The translations under genes and the position numbers were made by a program. Positions 54,108 to 61,763 of a DNA stretch of 64,000 bases are shown here, one piece after another (the stretch's first letter is position 1; each line of letters begins with the position of its first letter). Location of the stretch: assembly GCF_000020605.1 (NCBI RefSeq), contig NC_012781.1:2543501-2607500 (forward strand). Reading direction: 5' to 3'. The DNA is from Agathobacter rectalis ATCC 33656. Its GTDB lineage: Bacteria; Bacillota; Clostridia; Lachnospirales; Lachnospiraceae. The notes under the pieces are model-generated. The model was not told the DNA's origin. It saw only the letters and a program-made list of their open reading frames with translations, and did no database searches.

Positions 54108-54134
54108 AAATTCACCTGTTTGTAAGCTGATTTT
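54108..54134 (+). promoter_or_regulatory. Putative response-regulator operator, copy 2
   Basis: The 22-nt motif (54108-54129) matches 50945-50966 with one difference. A near dyad TTACAAATTCGTAA lies just upstream at 54090-54103, and a TATAAT -10 (54137-54142) follows. It stands 37 bp before the phosphoesterase start codon. Confidence 0.6.
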
Positions 54135-54166
54135 TTTATAATTAAGTTGATGAAAGAGAGGAAAAA

Positions 54167-55033
54167 ATGAAAAAAATCCTTTCCACCAGAGTATTGGTGA
54201 AGATTTGTGTATTAACAACTATACTGCTGGTTTTGATAATCTATACTATATGGGGCAATTCAGCATTGATGGTAAGTATGGTTAATATCTCCAGCGATCG
54301 CATAGCATCTGCCTTTTCTAATTTTCGGATTGCACAAGTGTCCGACTTGCATAATGCTGAATTTGGAGAAAGCAATACAGAATTGATAGAATTGCTGTCT
54401 GAACACGAACCGGATATTATTGTGATAACTGGAGATTTAATCGATGCTGGACATACAGACATTGAGATTGCGTTTGATTTTATAAAACAAGCTGTTCAAA
54501 TAGCCCCTGTCTACTTTGTAACTGGAAACCACGAAGCTAACTTCTCACATTATGATCAATTCAAAACAGGGCTTGAAGCGTCTGGCGTAACTGTCCTTGA
54601 AGATGAAGCAATACAGTTAGTGCATAACAACGAAATGATTACCCTTATCGGGCTTTCTGATTCTGACTTTACGATTAAGGGCGATATGTTTAATGAAGCG
54701 CCAGCCATGGTCAACACAAAATTGAATAGCCTTATTGATGACGAAAACAGTTACACTATACTGCTATCACATCGGCCAGAGTTATTTGAAACCTATGTAT
54801 GCTGTGGTGTTGATTTGGTTTTATGTGGTCATGCACACGGAGGGCAGTTTCGATTACCTTTTATTGGGGGGCTCGTTGCCCCCAATCAAGGACTGTTTCC
54901 TAAATATGATTCCGGCCTTTATACAGACGAAAAGACAAATATGGTTGTTAGCCGCGGCCTTGGAAATAGTATTATTCCATTCCGATTTAATAATCGTCCA
55001 GAGGTTGTATTAGTAGAACTTAACACCGAATAA
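54167..55033 (+). CDS. Membrane-anchored metallophosphoesterase
   Basis: The 288-residue protein has an N-terminal membrane helix (ICVLTTILLVLIIYTIW) and the metallophosphoesterase motifs in order: AQVSDLHNAEFG (D-x-H), VITGDLIDAG (G-D-x-x-D), FVTGNHEA (G-N-H-E), LLSHRPE and LCGHAHGGQFRLP (G-H-x-H). This is the YkuE-like kind that acts on phosphate esters such as UDP-sugars or lipids. A shared operator with the ABC genes suggests it is part of the same envelope response. Confidence 0.88.
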   Translation: MKKILSTRVLVKICVLTTILLVLIIYTIWGNSALMVSMVNISSDRIASAFSNFRIAQVSDLHNAEFGESNTELIELLSEHEPDIIVITGDLIDAGHTDIEIAFDFIKQAVQIAPVYFVTGNHEANFSHYDQFKTGLEASGVTVLEDEAIQLVHNNEMITLIGLSDSDFTIKGDMFNEAPAMVNTKLNSLIDDENSYTILLSHRPELFETYVCCGVDLVLCGHAHGGQFRLPFIGGLVAPNQGLFPKYDSGLYTDEKTNMVVSRGLGNSIIPFRFNNRPEVVLVELNTE

Positions 55034-55060
55034 CGATACTTCAACCGAATATTGAAATGA

Positions 55061-55240
55061 TCTGCCGCACGACGGCAAAAGAAAAAAGCCGTCGTAGAGC
55101 AGACAATTTGACACGCCCATTTGAAACGGCGGCTTTGATTTTCAGAGCCGCCGTTTCTTTTCGTCTACCTTAAACCAACGACGACCTAATACCGTGTAAA
55201 TCCACGGCGGCATATAGGAGGATTGCCGCCGTGTCTATTT
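55061..55240 (+). terminator. Three successive hairpins, probable terminators
   Basis: CGACGGC with GCCGTCG at 55070-55094 (plus outer TCTGC/GCAGA); AACGGCGGCT with AGCCGCCGTT at 55125-55155 and a T-rich tail; CACGGCGGCA with TGCCGCCGTG at 55203-55233, followed by TCTATTTTTG and a further T-run. They separate the cargo module from the sigma-like gene. The rest of the 474-bp gap holds one 23-nt palindrome (55412) and no gene I can support. Confidence 0.65.
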
Positions 55241-55507
55241 TTGCCTTTTTTCACAGTACACATGATCTACACCAGCTAAAAAAAGCGTAGCTCCCCCTCC
55301 GGGACAGTCTGGTTATAAATGTGAAATCAGGCAGTACATAAATGAATATGTAACTTCATGCGTTCGTGTGGCTTCATGCCGCCCGGGCGCTTTTGTGTTC
55401 TTATGGGGCTGCTTCGGGTCATGTTGGCCCGAAGCCATTCCCCGGTGCCGCTCCCCGCCGCCTTCGTTTCGGTCACTCGTCAACCAACAACCGAAACGGA
55501 GGTCAAT

Positions 55508-55930
55508 ATGGCTATTATCAATTTGCGGGACTATTACCCATTCTATACATCGGATTGCTTCATGGAAGTATCGGAAGAAGTTGCAGAAATGTTCAAAGAG
55601 TTTGATCGTAAAGAGGCTGCCTACCGGCTGCGTACATACCGCCACAAAGCCTACTATTCCCTTGATCGGGATGACGGGCTGGAGCATGAAGCTGTCTTTG
55701 TTGCCTTATCTCCCCATGAACTGTATGAGCGGAAAGTGACCATGCAGGAACTTCACGCAGCGATTGCCAATCTGCCGAACAAACAGGCAAAACGGATTTA
55801 TGCTCATTTCATTCTCGGCATGACCAAACAGGACATTGCCCGGGCAGAGGGCGTCCATGAAAAAGTGGTTCGTGTCGCAATCGAGCGAGGTCTGCGGCGC
55901 TTAGAAAAAATTTTGAAAAATTCTTTGTAA
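55508..55930 (+). CDS. Sigma-70-like small factor
   Basis: The 140-residue protein opens MAIINLRDYYPFYTSDCFME and has a C-terminal sigma region 4: LPNKQAKRIYAHFILGMTKQDIARAEGVHEKVVRVAIERGLRRLEKIL. The N-terminal half has the E-A-A-Y-R-x-R-x-Y-R-H-K-A-Y-Y-S-L-D segment common to Tn916/Tn1549 sigma-like proteins. It may switch on the element's excision genes downstream. GGAGGT lies 5-6 bp before the ATG at 55508. Confidence 0.82.
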   Translation: MAIINLRDYYPFYTSDCFMEVSEEVAEMFKEFDRKEAAYRLRTYRHKAYYSLDRDDGLEHEAVFVALSPHELYERKVTMQELHAAIANLPNKQAKRIYAHFILGMTKQDIARAEGVHEKVVRVAIERGLRRLEKILKNSL

Positions 55931-56003
55931 GGCGTACCGATTTAGACCGGAAAATGAAATGGTTTATGAGAGGCAAAACACTTCGGGTCACAATGACCCG
56001 AGG

Positions 56004-56437
56004 TTCAGACAAGCCTCATGCAGATTGAAAATTGAATAAAAAGACACCCGGATACGAAGGGGAACGCGCTGTGTGACAGACCCGCCATGACCTCGGATTT
56101 CAGAGAGTACAGTCTTTGTAAAACTGAGCGAGCGAACAGGTCCATGCCATAGGTGGGGCAAGGCTGGCTCCACCGGAACAGGCGCAGGCCCCGGATACTT
56201 GCGTTTAGTCACAGTCCGAGCGTTGAAGCGGCCTTGCAAGCCGTGAGCCGTCGCAGGCAATGAGAACGCCTTGCCATCAGAATGGGGAGAGTTGAAATAC
56301 TATGGGGCATGAAGCCTATGTCCGTCCGATGTGTCTGAAATGAAGTGAAAACCTATGGGGAGCCCCCGGTAATGCTGTCTGATGATAGGCCAACCGATCC
56401 GGCGTGGCTCCCCATCTTTTCAAACAAGGAGCATTTT
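56004..56437 (+). ncRNA. Candidate structured RNA or cis element
   Basis: This 434-nt stretch lies between two small genes and has no coding frame that looks real. It holds several complementary segments, such as GGAGCC(C)-like arms at 56360 and 56405 and GGCCTTGCAAGCC at 56231. The composition is even and GC-rich, unlike a decayed gene. It could be a structured RNA, an oriT or a long leader of the excision operon. I did not match it to a known RNA family. Confidence 0.4.
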
Positions 56438-56641
56438 ATGGGAAATGCGTTTGGAATGATCCCCGGCTTGGAAACGGACGAATGGAGCAATGACGCCTGC
56501 CGCGGTTATGTCATTATGGCAATGGAGGACTGCGGATTTTCAAAGAAGGATATACGGCGTGTTGTCGGGCAGCTTTATGAAGTATTTGACCTCAACAGCG
56601 TGGAGGACGCCAAAGAAAAGTACCATTCCAGTCCTTACTGA
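56438..56641 (+). CDS. Small conserved ICE protein
   Basis: A 67-residue acidic protein, MGNAFGMIPGLETDEWSNDA at the start, then a two-helix core with YVIMAMEDCGFSKKDIRRVVGQLYEVFDL. It may be a small regulator. CAAGGAG lies 6-7 bp before the ATG at 56438; I prefer this to an in-frame upstream ATG at 56345. A 23-nt palindrome follows its stop codon directly. Confidence 0.65.
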   Translation: MGNAFGMIPGLETDEWSNDACRGYVIMAMEDCGFSKKDIRRVVGQLYEVFDLNSVEDAKEKYHSSPY

Positions 56642-56774
56642 GCTCGGGCCATATCGACCCGAAGTGGAGAAAGCTCAAAGGGCGGCACCTGCTGGGTGCC
56701 GTCTTTTGACATTTCCCCACGGGACAAGTGGGAAAGGCAGGCATATACACGCACTTTCGCAAAGGAGGTTTTCA

Positions 56775-56951
56775 ATGACGCAAGCTGTCACTTATGAACG
56801 AGAAACAAAGTCTGTCGCATTTCAAGGGAAGATCATTGTGCTGGAAAGCCTCACGCCGGTACTTCCCCCGAAGGAGAAAGCACAGCGCAAAAAAGAAATT
56901 GAGCGTTGTCTTTATGAGGTGTTCCGCAAATATGGGGACAGATTTCCCTAA
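56775..56951 (+). CDS. Small conserved protein before the ICE recombinase
   Basis: A 58-residue protein, MTQAVTYERETKSVAFQGKI, then a basic helix with PPKEKAQRKKEIERCLYEVFRKYG. It precedes the serine recombinase as a small conserved gene does in related elements, and may help direct excision. AAAGGAGG lies 7 bp before the ATG. Confidence 0.65.
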   Translation: MTQAVTYERETKSVAFQGKIIVLESLTPVLPPKEKAQRKKEIERCLYEVFRKYGDRFP

Positions 56952-56954
56952 TTA

Positions 56955-56992
56955 TTCGCAACATTGTTGTCCGGGGCTGCTGATGGTATAAT
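56955..56992 (+). promoter_or_regulatory. Repeated promoter-operator motif, copy 2
   Basis: TTCGCAACATT at 56955-56965 matches the copy at 46166, with TGTCC and GGGG following. Here it overlaps a -35 TTGTTG (56964-56969) spaced 17 bp from a perfect TATAAT, ahead of the recombinase gene at 57041. Confidence 0.6.
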
Positions 56993-57040
56993 ATAGTTGT
57001 AAGGTTGGTAGCTCCATTCCAACAAGGAAAGGAGCCCAAT

Positions 57041-58549
57041 ATGGAATTTATCAGAGAAGATTGTATTTACGCAAGACAGTCAGTAGACCGCAAGGACAGT
57101 ATCAGCATTGAAAGTCAGATCGACTTTTGCAAGTATGAATTGAAAGGTGGTAGCTGCCGGGTATTCAAGGACAAAGGCTATTCCGGTAAAAATACGGACA
57201 GGCCGGAGTTTCAAAAGCTGCTGGGCGAGATCCGCAAGGGAAAGGTCAGGCGGGTCATCGTGTATAAACTGGACCGTATAAGCCGCTCTATTCTGGACTT
57301 TGCAACGATGATGGAGCTGTTTCAAGAGTATGATGTGGAGTTTGTATCATCCACAGAAAAGTTTGATACTTCGACCCCGATGGGCCGGGCCATGCTGAAT
57401 ATCTGCATTGTATTCGCCCAGCTTGAACGTGAGACAATTCAGAAGCGTGTCACAGACGCCTACTATTCACGGTGCCTGAAAGGCTTTCACATGAGCGGAC
57501 AGGCACCATACGGTTATCAGTTAGAGCCTACTGTGGTAGAGGGTATCCGCACAAAGAAAATGGTTGCCGACCCCGTAGCCGCCGACCATGTTCGGCTGAT
57601 GTTTGAAATGTACGCTGAACCGGAAACCTCCTTCGGAGATATTACCCGATACTTCGAGGAACATGACATAAAAATTTATGGCAAATCCATGTTCCGTACA
57701 TTTCTTTCCCAGCTTTTAAGAAACCCCGTTTACGCACAGGCCGATTTGGAGCTGTACGAATTTTTCAAAAGCCAGGGCGCAGCGATTATCAATGACGCTT
57801 CTGACTTTGCCGGAACAAACGGCTGCTATCTTTATCAGGGACGGGATGTGAAGGAGGACAAGGACAGGTGCTTAAAAGACCAGATACTTGTTATCGCTCC
57901 CCACGAAGCACTCATTTCCTCTGACACATGGCTGAAATGCCGGAAAAAGCTCATGGCAAATACCACCTTCCAGCAGGGGCGGAAACCGAAAAATACTTGG
58001 CTGGCCGGAAAAATCAAATGCGGGCATTGTGGGTATGCGCTGAAAGCCACCCATGTACCAAACAGTACAGGCTATTTCCGCTGCACCAAACGGACGGAAA
58101 ACAAAGGCTGTCCGGGCTGCGGGAAAATCCGCAAAGAAGAATTTGAGCAATTCATTTTCTCGGCCATGCAGGAGAAGTTCAAAGACTTTCAGATACTCCA
58201 CGGCAGGGAGGAAAAAGTCAATCCGAAGCTGACCACCTATCAAGTGGAGCTGGCACAGGTGGAGGCAGAAATTGAAAAGCTGCTGGATACGCTGACCGGA
58301 GCCAATGCGACCTTGCTTGCCTATGCCAACAAAAAAATTGAAGAACTGGACACCCGACGCCAGACCATTTCAAAGGCAATCGCCGAATTGAGCGTTGAAA
58401 CCATATCGCCCCAGCAGATAAAGAAGTTGTCCTATTATCTCGACAACTGGGAGAGCATAGATTTTGACGACAAAAGAAAAGCCGCCGATGGTTTGATCTC
58501 TACGATCAAGGCCACCAGCGACCGTGTTCAGATAGAGTGGAAAATCTGA
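57041..58549 (+). CDS. Large serine recombinase (integrase) of the ICE
   Basis: The 502-residue protein has the resolvase domain with the nucleophilic serine in YARQSVDRK (about residue 14), GYSGKNTDRPEFQKLL and VYKLDRISRS. It then has a recombinase domain (GFHMSGQAPYGYQLEPTV onward), a zinc ribbon (KCGHCGYALKATH...FRCTKR...CPGCG) and a C-terminal coiled coil. AAGGAG lies before the ATG at 57041, which I choose over an in-frame start at 57005. It should act at the CTT-containing core found at both ICE ends. It looks intact, so the element may still move. Confidence 0.92.
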   Translation: MEFIREDCIYARQSVDRKDSISIESQIDFCKYELKGGSCRVFKDKGYSGKNTDRPEFQKLLGEIRKGKVRRVIVYKLDRISRSILDFATMMELFQEYDVEFVSSTEKFDTSTPMGRAMLNICIVFAQLERETIQKRVTDAYYSRCLKGFHMSGQAPYGYQLEPTVVEGIRTKKMVADPVAADHVRLMFEMYAEPETSFGDITRYFEEHDIKIYGKSMFRTFLSQLLRNPVYAQADLELYEFFKSQGAAIINDASDFAGTNGCYLYQGRDVKEDKDRCLKDQILVIAPHEALISSDTWLKCRKKLMANTTFQQGRKPKNTWLAGKIKCGHCGYALKATHVPNSTGYFRCTKRTENKGCPGCGKIRKEEFEQFIFSAMQEKFKDFQILHGREEKVNPKLTTYQVELAQVEAEIEKLLDTLTGANATLLAYANKKIEELDTRRQTISKAIAELSVETISPQQIKKLSYYLDNWESIDFDDKRKAADGLISTIKATSDRVQIEWKI

Positions 58550-58597
58550 TATTTCCGCTCTATCGCCCCTCATTTCTATTTTATCTCGTTTGTACCC

Positions 58598-59680
58598 CTT
58601 GTACACCGATGCTTGTAGTTCTTTATAAAAGGTAATTTTATTATATGTTTTCAGCAAATATATTTTTGATGCTATAAATAAGCCTAAATCCTCCAACATT
58701 TGCACATCTGTTTTTTCATTTAAGCATAAATATGAAAAAATAATCCATTTTTGAGCTGTAGTAAAATCACTTGCATCAAATTGAATATATTCAGATTGTA
58801 AAATTGAAAATAGCATTTTCTTATCTATATTAGCTTTTATATTATTTCTAATTGTAATACCATCTTTTTCCAATAATTTTGAAATTACAGTAGAAAGAAT
58901 CTTTGGACTTCCATTGCATTTCTTATAAAGATACTCTATATCAGACGCTTCAAAATTTTTCAAGTCAAAAATAGGATCTAATATTTCAGTAAAATATATA
59001 TAATTATCGAAATTATTAATTTTTATTTCTTTGTATGGCAAATTAGAAAAGATTGCTCGCTGTAAGTTTTCGCTAATATCTTCAGAAGTTGTAATAATAC
59101 AACTTTTAAAATTCGCATTATCATAAAAATGTTTAAATATATTAAAAAAATGTTCTGCAGTTTCTAAATCACATCTGGAAAAGTTATCAATGCATATACA
59201 TAGTTTTTTATTACTAAGAATAGAACGAATATATTGTACCAGTGTATCTTCTGAATTTACCTGTTTATCAGATAATGTAATAGCTGTATAGGTAACATCT
59301 AAAATAGTTGATACCATATTACTAATATTGGGAAATAAATCATTTGTAATTTCTTTGCTATTTTTATAAAAAGTATTGTAAAATTTTTTATATTCTTTTT
59401 TTACCATAGATAAAAAATCAATATCACTATATTTTTGTAATTCCAGAATAAATGATTTCAAAATATCAGATGCTGTACTATCATTTTTTATATTTATATA
59501 ACATAAACAATAGTTTTCCCAACTATTATAAACAAAGTTAAAAAAAGTAGTTTTCCCAAAACCACTGTTACCTTTAATCCAAAGTGTTTGCTTTGTTACA
59601 TTTTGAAAAAAATTATTTAATGATTTTTGTTCTTCATTTCTATCTACAAATCTAAAGTCAAATAATCCAGAAGCATTCAT
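58598..59680 (-). pseudogene. N-terminal NTPase half of the gene split by the ICE
   Basis: About 360 codons of a STAND/AAA-type NTPase: Walker A GNSGFGKTT (37-45), Walker B LCICIDN (about 160-166) and a sensor-like SCIITTSED, followed by a helical region. The ATG at 59680 follows AAGGAAC. The frame runs on into the ICE to a stop at 58370, adding about 76 element-derived residues, so a truncated chimeric product may be made. The C-terminal TPR half lies at 14376-15788. The promoter and a 26-bp inverted repeat lie just upstream. Confidence 0.82.
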
Positions 59681-59721
59681 CTTTTGTTCCTTATAATATA
59701 GCAAATTTTATACTAATTAAT

Positions 59722-59747
59722 AGATAATCATCTATTATCCATCAATT
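59722..59747 (-). repeat. Right 26-bp inverted repeat of the putative invertible cassette
   Basis: Exact reverse complement of 13297-13322. It lies in the leader of the NTPase gene, 41 bp before the start codon and about 18 bp downstream of the outside promoter's -10. Confidence 0.8.
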
Positions 59748-59765
59748 CTATTGATTTCAAGTATT

Positions 59766-59793
59766 ATTATACCACATTTTATAATAACAAAAA
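59766..59793 (-). promoter_or_regulatory. Outside promoter pointing into the cassette
   Basis: Reading leftward, TGGTATAAT (extended -10, 59774-59766) has a weak -35 TTTTTG (59793-59788) 16 bp upstream. Transcription would start near 59759 and cross the right repeat into the NTPase gene, or into the ATP-grasp gene after inversion. Confidence 0.6.
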
Positions 59794-59835
59794 CTTATTA
59801 ATCATTTGCATAATTTATTCCAAAAATGAAATTTT

Positions 59836-61505
59836 AAATTCCACCACCACATTTGGTGGTGGAATTTACTCCCGCACAGTAAAGGTTTACTCTTTCATAT
59901 AAAAATGGTAAGGTTATCTTTCTTTCTGACAGCAGTAGAAAGAAGGATATCCATGAGTAAATATATTCCAGGAAACCAGAAGCACCTTTCCCTTGAAGAC
60001 CGTATCTATATCGAAAACGAACTGAACAAGGGAGAAACCTTTAAGAACATTGCCCGCTTTCTTTGCAAGGATCCAACAACCATTTCCAAAGAAGTAAGGG
60101 CTCACCGTCTATCCGACTGGTATCACAAAGGTACTTTCTATAATGCCCATAACTTTTGTATTCATCGCTTCCATTGCCGGAAAACCAATGTCTGCGGAAA
60201 AATCATTCTCTGCGATGTAAAATGCACTTCCTGCCCCACCTGTAATCAAACTTGCAAGGATTTTGTGAAGGAACAGTGCAAAAGACTGGATAAGGCGCCC
60301 TATGTCTGTAATGGCTGCACAAAAAAGATAAATCATTGCACCATCGCCCAGAAATACAGATACGATGCACGTTTTGCTGATAGAAAATACCGTGAAAAGC
60401 TTTCCGGTTCCAGAGCCGGTATAAACATGACAAAACATGAATTACGCAAAAAGGATGGCATTGTTTCTCCTTTAATCGAGCAGGGACAATCTCCATATCA
60501 AATCATTACCAATCATCCAGAACTGGATATGTCAGTCCGTTCCTTGTACACCTATCTGGATCAAGGTCTGTTTACAGCCAGAAACATTGATTTAAAACGT
60601 AAGCCCGGCTTCAAGCCACGAAAGTGCCATAAAACACAGATTACAAACAGAACCGTCTTCGAGAAAAGGTTATTCAGTGATTTTAGTGAGCTGCAGTTAT
60701 CCTCTTTTGTAGAAATGGATACGGTACACTCATCCAGAGAATCCAACAAGACGTTACTGACCTTTTTCTTCACTAAGGAAAAGCTGTTCCTTGCCTTTCT
60801 CCTGAATCGTTGTACTAAAGGCGCTGTCCGGCTTATTTTTGACCGTTTAGAAAAACGTATGGGCACCTATGAGTTCTTATCTGTCTTTGAATATATCTTG
60901 ACAGACAGAGGTTCAGAATTCGGAGATCCTGTCGCTCTTGAAACAGGACTGGATGAAATTCAGCGTACCAGCATCTACTATTGTGATCCCATGCGTAGCG
61001 GACAAAAAGGAGGTCTTGAGCAAGCTCACACCATGCTTCGCATGGTGCTTCCCAAAGGAACTAGTTTTGAATTTTTGACACAATGGGATGTGAATCTAAT
61101 CGTGAATCACATCAACTCCACTCCAAGGGAAAGTCTTAATGGAAGCACGCCTTATGACGCCGCATTAGAGACACTCGGAAAAGAAACCCTAAACGCATTT
61201 CAGCTTAAGCGCATTGACCCTGATTTGGTCAATCTAACGCCTAAGCTGATTCGCTTCAACCATTAACAACCACTTAGAAATCTGCTGTCGGACTGGAAAT
61301 TAAACTTTCACATTTTCCTCACATGACCGGTGGAATTTAGTCTCGCACACTACCTTCCAGTGGTCCGTTTGTCATACCATCAAATCAGTTTTTTCCAAGA
61401 AGTTACTCCTATTATAACAGAAATAAGCGTTTTGAGCTTATAAAACTCTTAGAAAATCAAGAACTTTTAAATGAGTGTGGAATTTACTTCTGCACTGGAA
61501 TTTAC
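59836..61505 (+). mobile_element. IS30-family insertion sequence
   Basis: The transposase gene lies between AAATTCCA at 59836 and its inverted copy TGGAATTT at 61496. The left end is a 14-bp perfect hairpin (AAATTCCACCACCA with TGGTGGTGGAATTT, 59836-59867). TGGAATTTA followed by C-rich GCAC recurs at 59861, 61330 and 61479, so the exact right end is uncertain and no target duplication was identified. The gap from 61506 to 61763 holds nothing but AT-rich leader sequence. Confidence 0.6.
59953..61266 (+). CDS. IS30-family transposase
   Basis: The 437-residue protein has the IS30 N-terminal helix-turn-helix (LSLEDRIYIENELNKGETFKNIARFLCKDPTTISKEVRAHR) and a cysteine-rich insert with several C-x-x-C pairs. 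The DDE integrase domain has the first Asp in FVEMDTVHS, the second in ILTDRGSEFGDP and the Glu in QKGGLEQAHTMLR. The NHINSTPRESLNGSTPYDAA tail is typical of the family. AGAAGG precedes the ATG at 59953. All catalytic residues are intact. Confidence 0.92.
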   Translation: MSKYIPGNQKHLSLEDRIYIENELNKGETFKNIARFLCKDPTTISKEVRAHRLSDWYHKGTFYNAHNFCIHRFHCRKTNVCGKIILCDVKCTSCPTCNQTCKDFVKEQCKRLDKAPYVCNGCTKKINHCTIAQKYRYDARFADRKYREKLSGSRAGINMTKHELRKKDGIVSPLIEQGQSPYQIITNHPELDMSVRSLYTYLDQGLFTARNIDLKRKPGFKPRKCHKTQITNRTVFEKRLFSDFSELQLSSFVEMDTVHSSRESNKTLLTFFFTKEKLFLAFLLNRCTKGAVRLIFDRLEKRMGTYEFLSVFEYILTDRGSEFGDPVALETGLDEIQRTSIYYCDPMRSGQKGGLEQAHTMLRMVLPKGTSFEFLTQWDVNLIVNHINSTPRESLNGSTPYDAALETLGKETLNAFQLKRIDPDLVNLTPKLIRFNH

Positions 61506-61763
61506 TTTTTCAAGTTAGCTGCATAATTTATTACTTTTTATAGGTTTTTGTTGTTTCTCATCAAACATTTTAGTCACCCAATATTCCTTCACTTGACTTT
61601 TAACAGTGAGCCTTTCTTCTTGAAGTACGATTTTACGAATAAAAAAGATACAGCTAAAGTATAGGTATATTTTGCCATTGAATATTTACTTTCTATAATA
61701 TAAAATAATATATTAGATTGTTAAAATTCATGTTTAAAATTGTCTGTTTGGCTAGGAGAAAAA

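Larger units (their letters stand above)
17304..56664 (+). repeat. Family of 19 copies of a 23-nt palindrome spread through the ICE
   Basis: The unit is a 10-bp stem CTTCGGGYCA, a 3-nt variable loop, and TGRCCCGAAG, with compensating changes (CCT with AGG, YC with GR). Copy starts: 17304, 19755, 20818, 25581, 30267, 37218, 37898, 38561, 41343, 41541, 43507, 44374, 44895, 46119, 46534, 48059, 55412, 55981, 56642. Most lie between a stop codon and the next ribosome binding site. 41541 and 43507 lie inside coding sequence and 44374 forms a gene's 3' end. 30267 is a weaker copy within the nested element. They lack T-runs, so they are not ordinary terminators. No copy was seen outside the ICE. Confidence 0.85.
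15787..58599. mobile_element. Tn1549-like integrative and conjugative element with a serine recombinase
   Basis: The element is clearly richer in GC than both flanks and interrupts one reading frame. Its ends share the trinucleotide CTT with the target (15786-15788 and 58598-58600). Both element ends show a matching inward half-site, AAACGAG, at 15805-15811 and its complement CTCGTTT at 58585-58591, as expected of serine-recombinase attachment sites. It encodes partition, methylase and antirestriction functions at the left, then coupling protein, VirB6, VirB3-like PrgI, VirB4, an NlpC/P60 protein, MobC and relaxase. A regulatory/ABC cargo follows, then the recombinase at the right end. A group II intron and a smaller mobilizable element are inserted within it. 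Confidence 0.85.
13297..59747. other. Putative invertible expression cassette, now enlarged by an ICE
   Basis: Perfect 26-bp inverted repeats bound two convergent genes, an ATP-grasp ligase (start 53 bp inside the left repeat) and an NTPase-TPR gene (start 41 bp inside the right repeat). Without the 42.8-kb ICE the segment would be about 3.6 kb. An extended -10 promoter lies just outside the right repeat and points inward; the recombinase gene lies just outside the left repeat. Inversion would swap which gene sits behind the promoter. The repeats, genes and recombinase are seen in the sequence; switching is inference. Confidence 0.6.

Noticed and set aside
17304-56664. The 19 palindromes as intrinsic terminators or a CRISPR array
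   Set aside because: No T-runs follow, copies are kilobases apart without uniform spacers, and genes on both sides run the same way with ribosome binding sites directly after.
15739-58612. GGTGTACAA at 15739 and its inverted partner near 58601 considered as the ICE core site
   Set aside because: These are in inverted orientation and lie in host sequence; joining there does not restore the reading frame, whereas CTT does.
58370-59704. NTPase gene read as a complete 444-codon gene
   Set aside because: Its last 76 codons are ICE sequence overlapping the recombinase gene antisense, and the upstream TTG at 59704 is poorer than the ATG at 59680.
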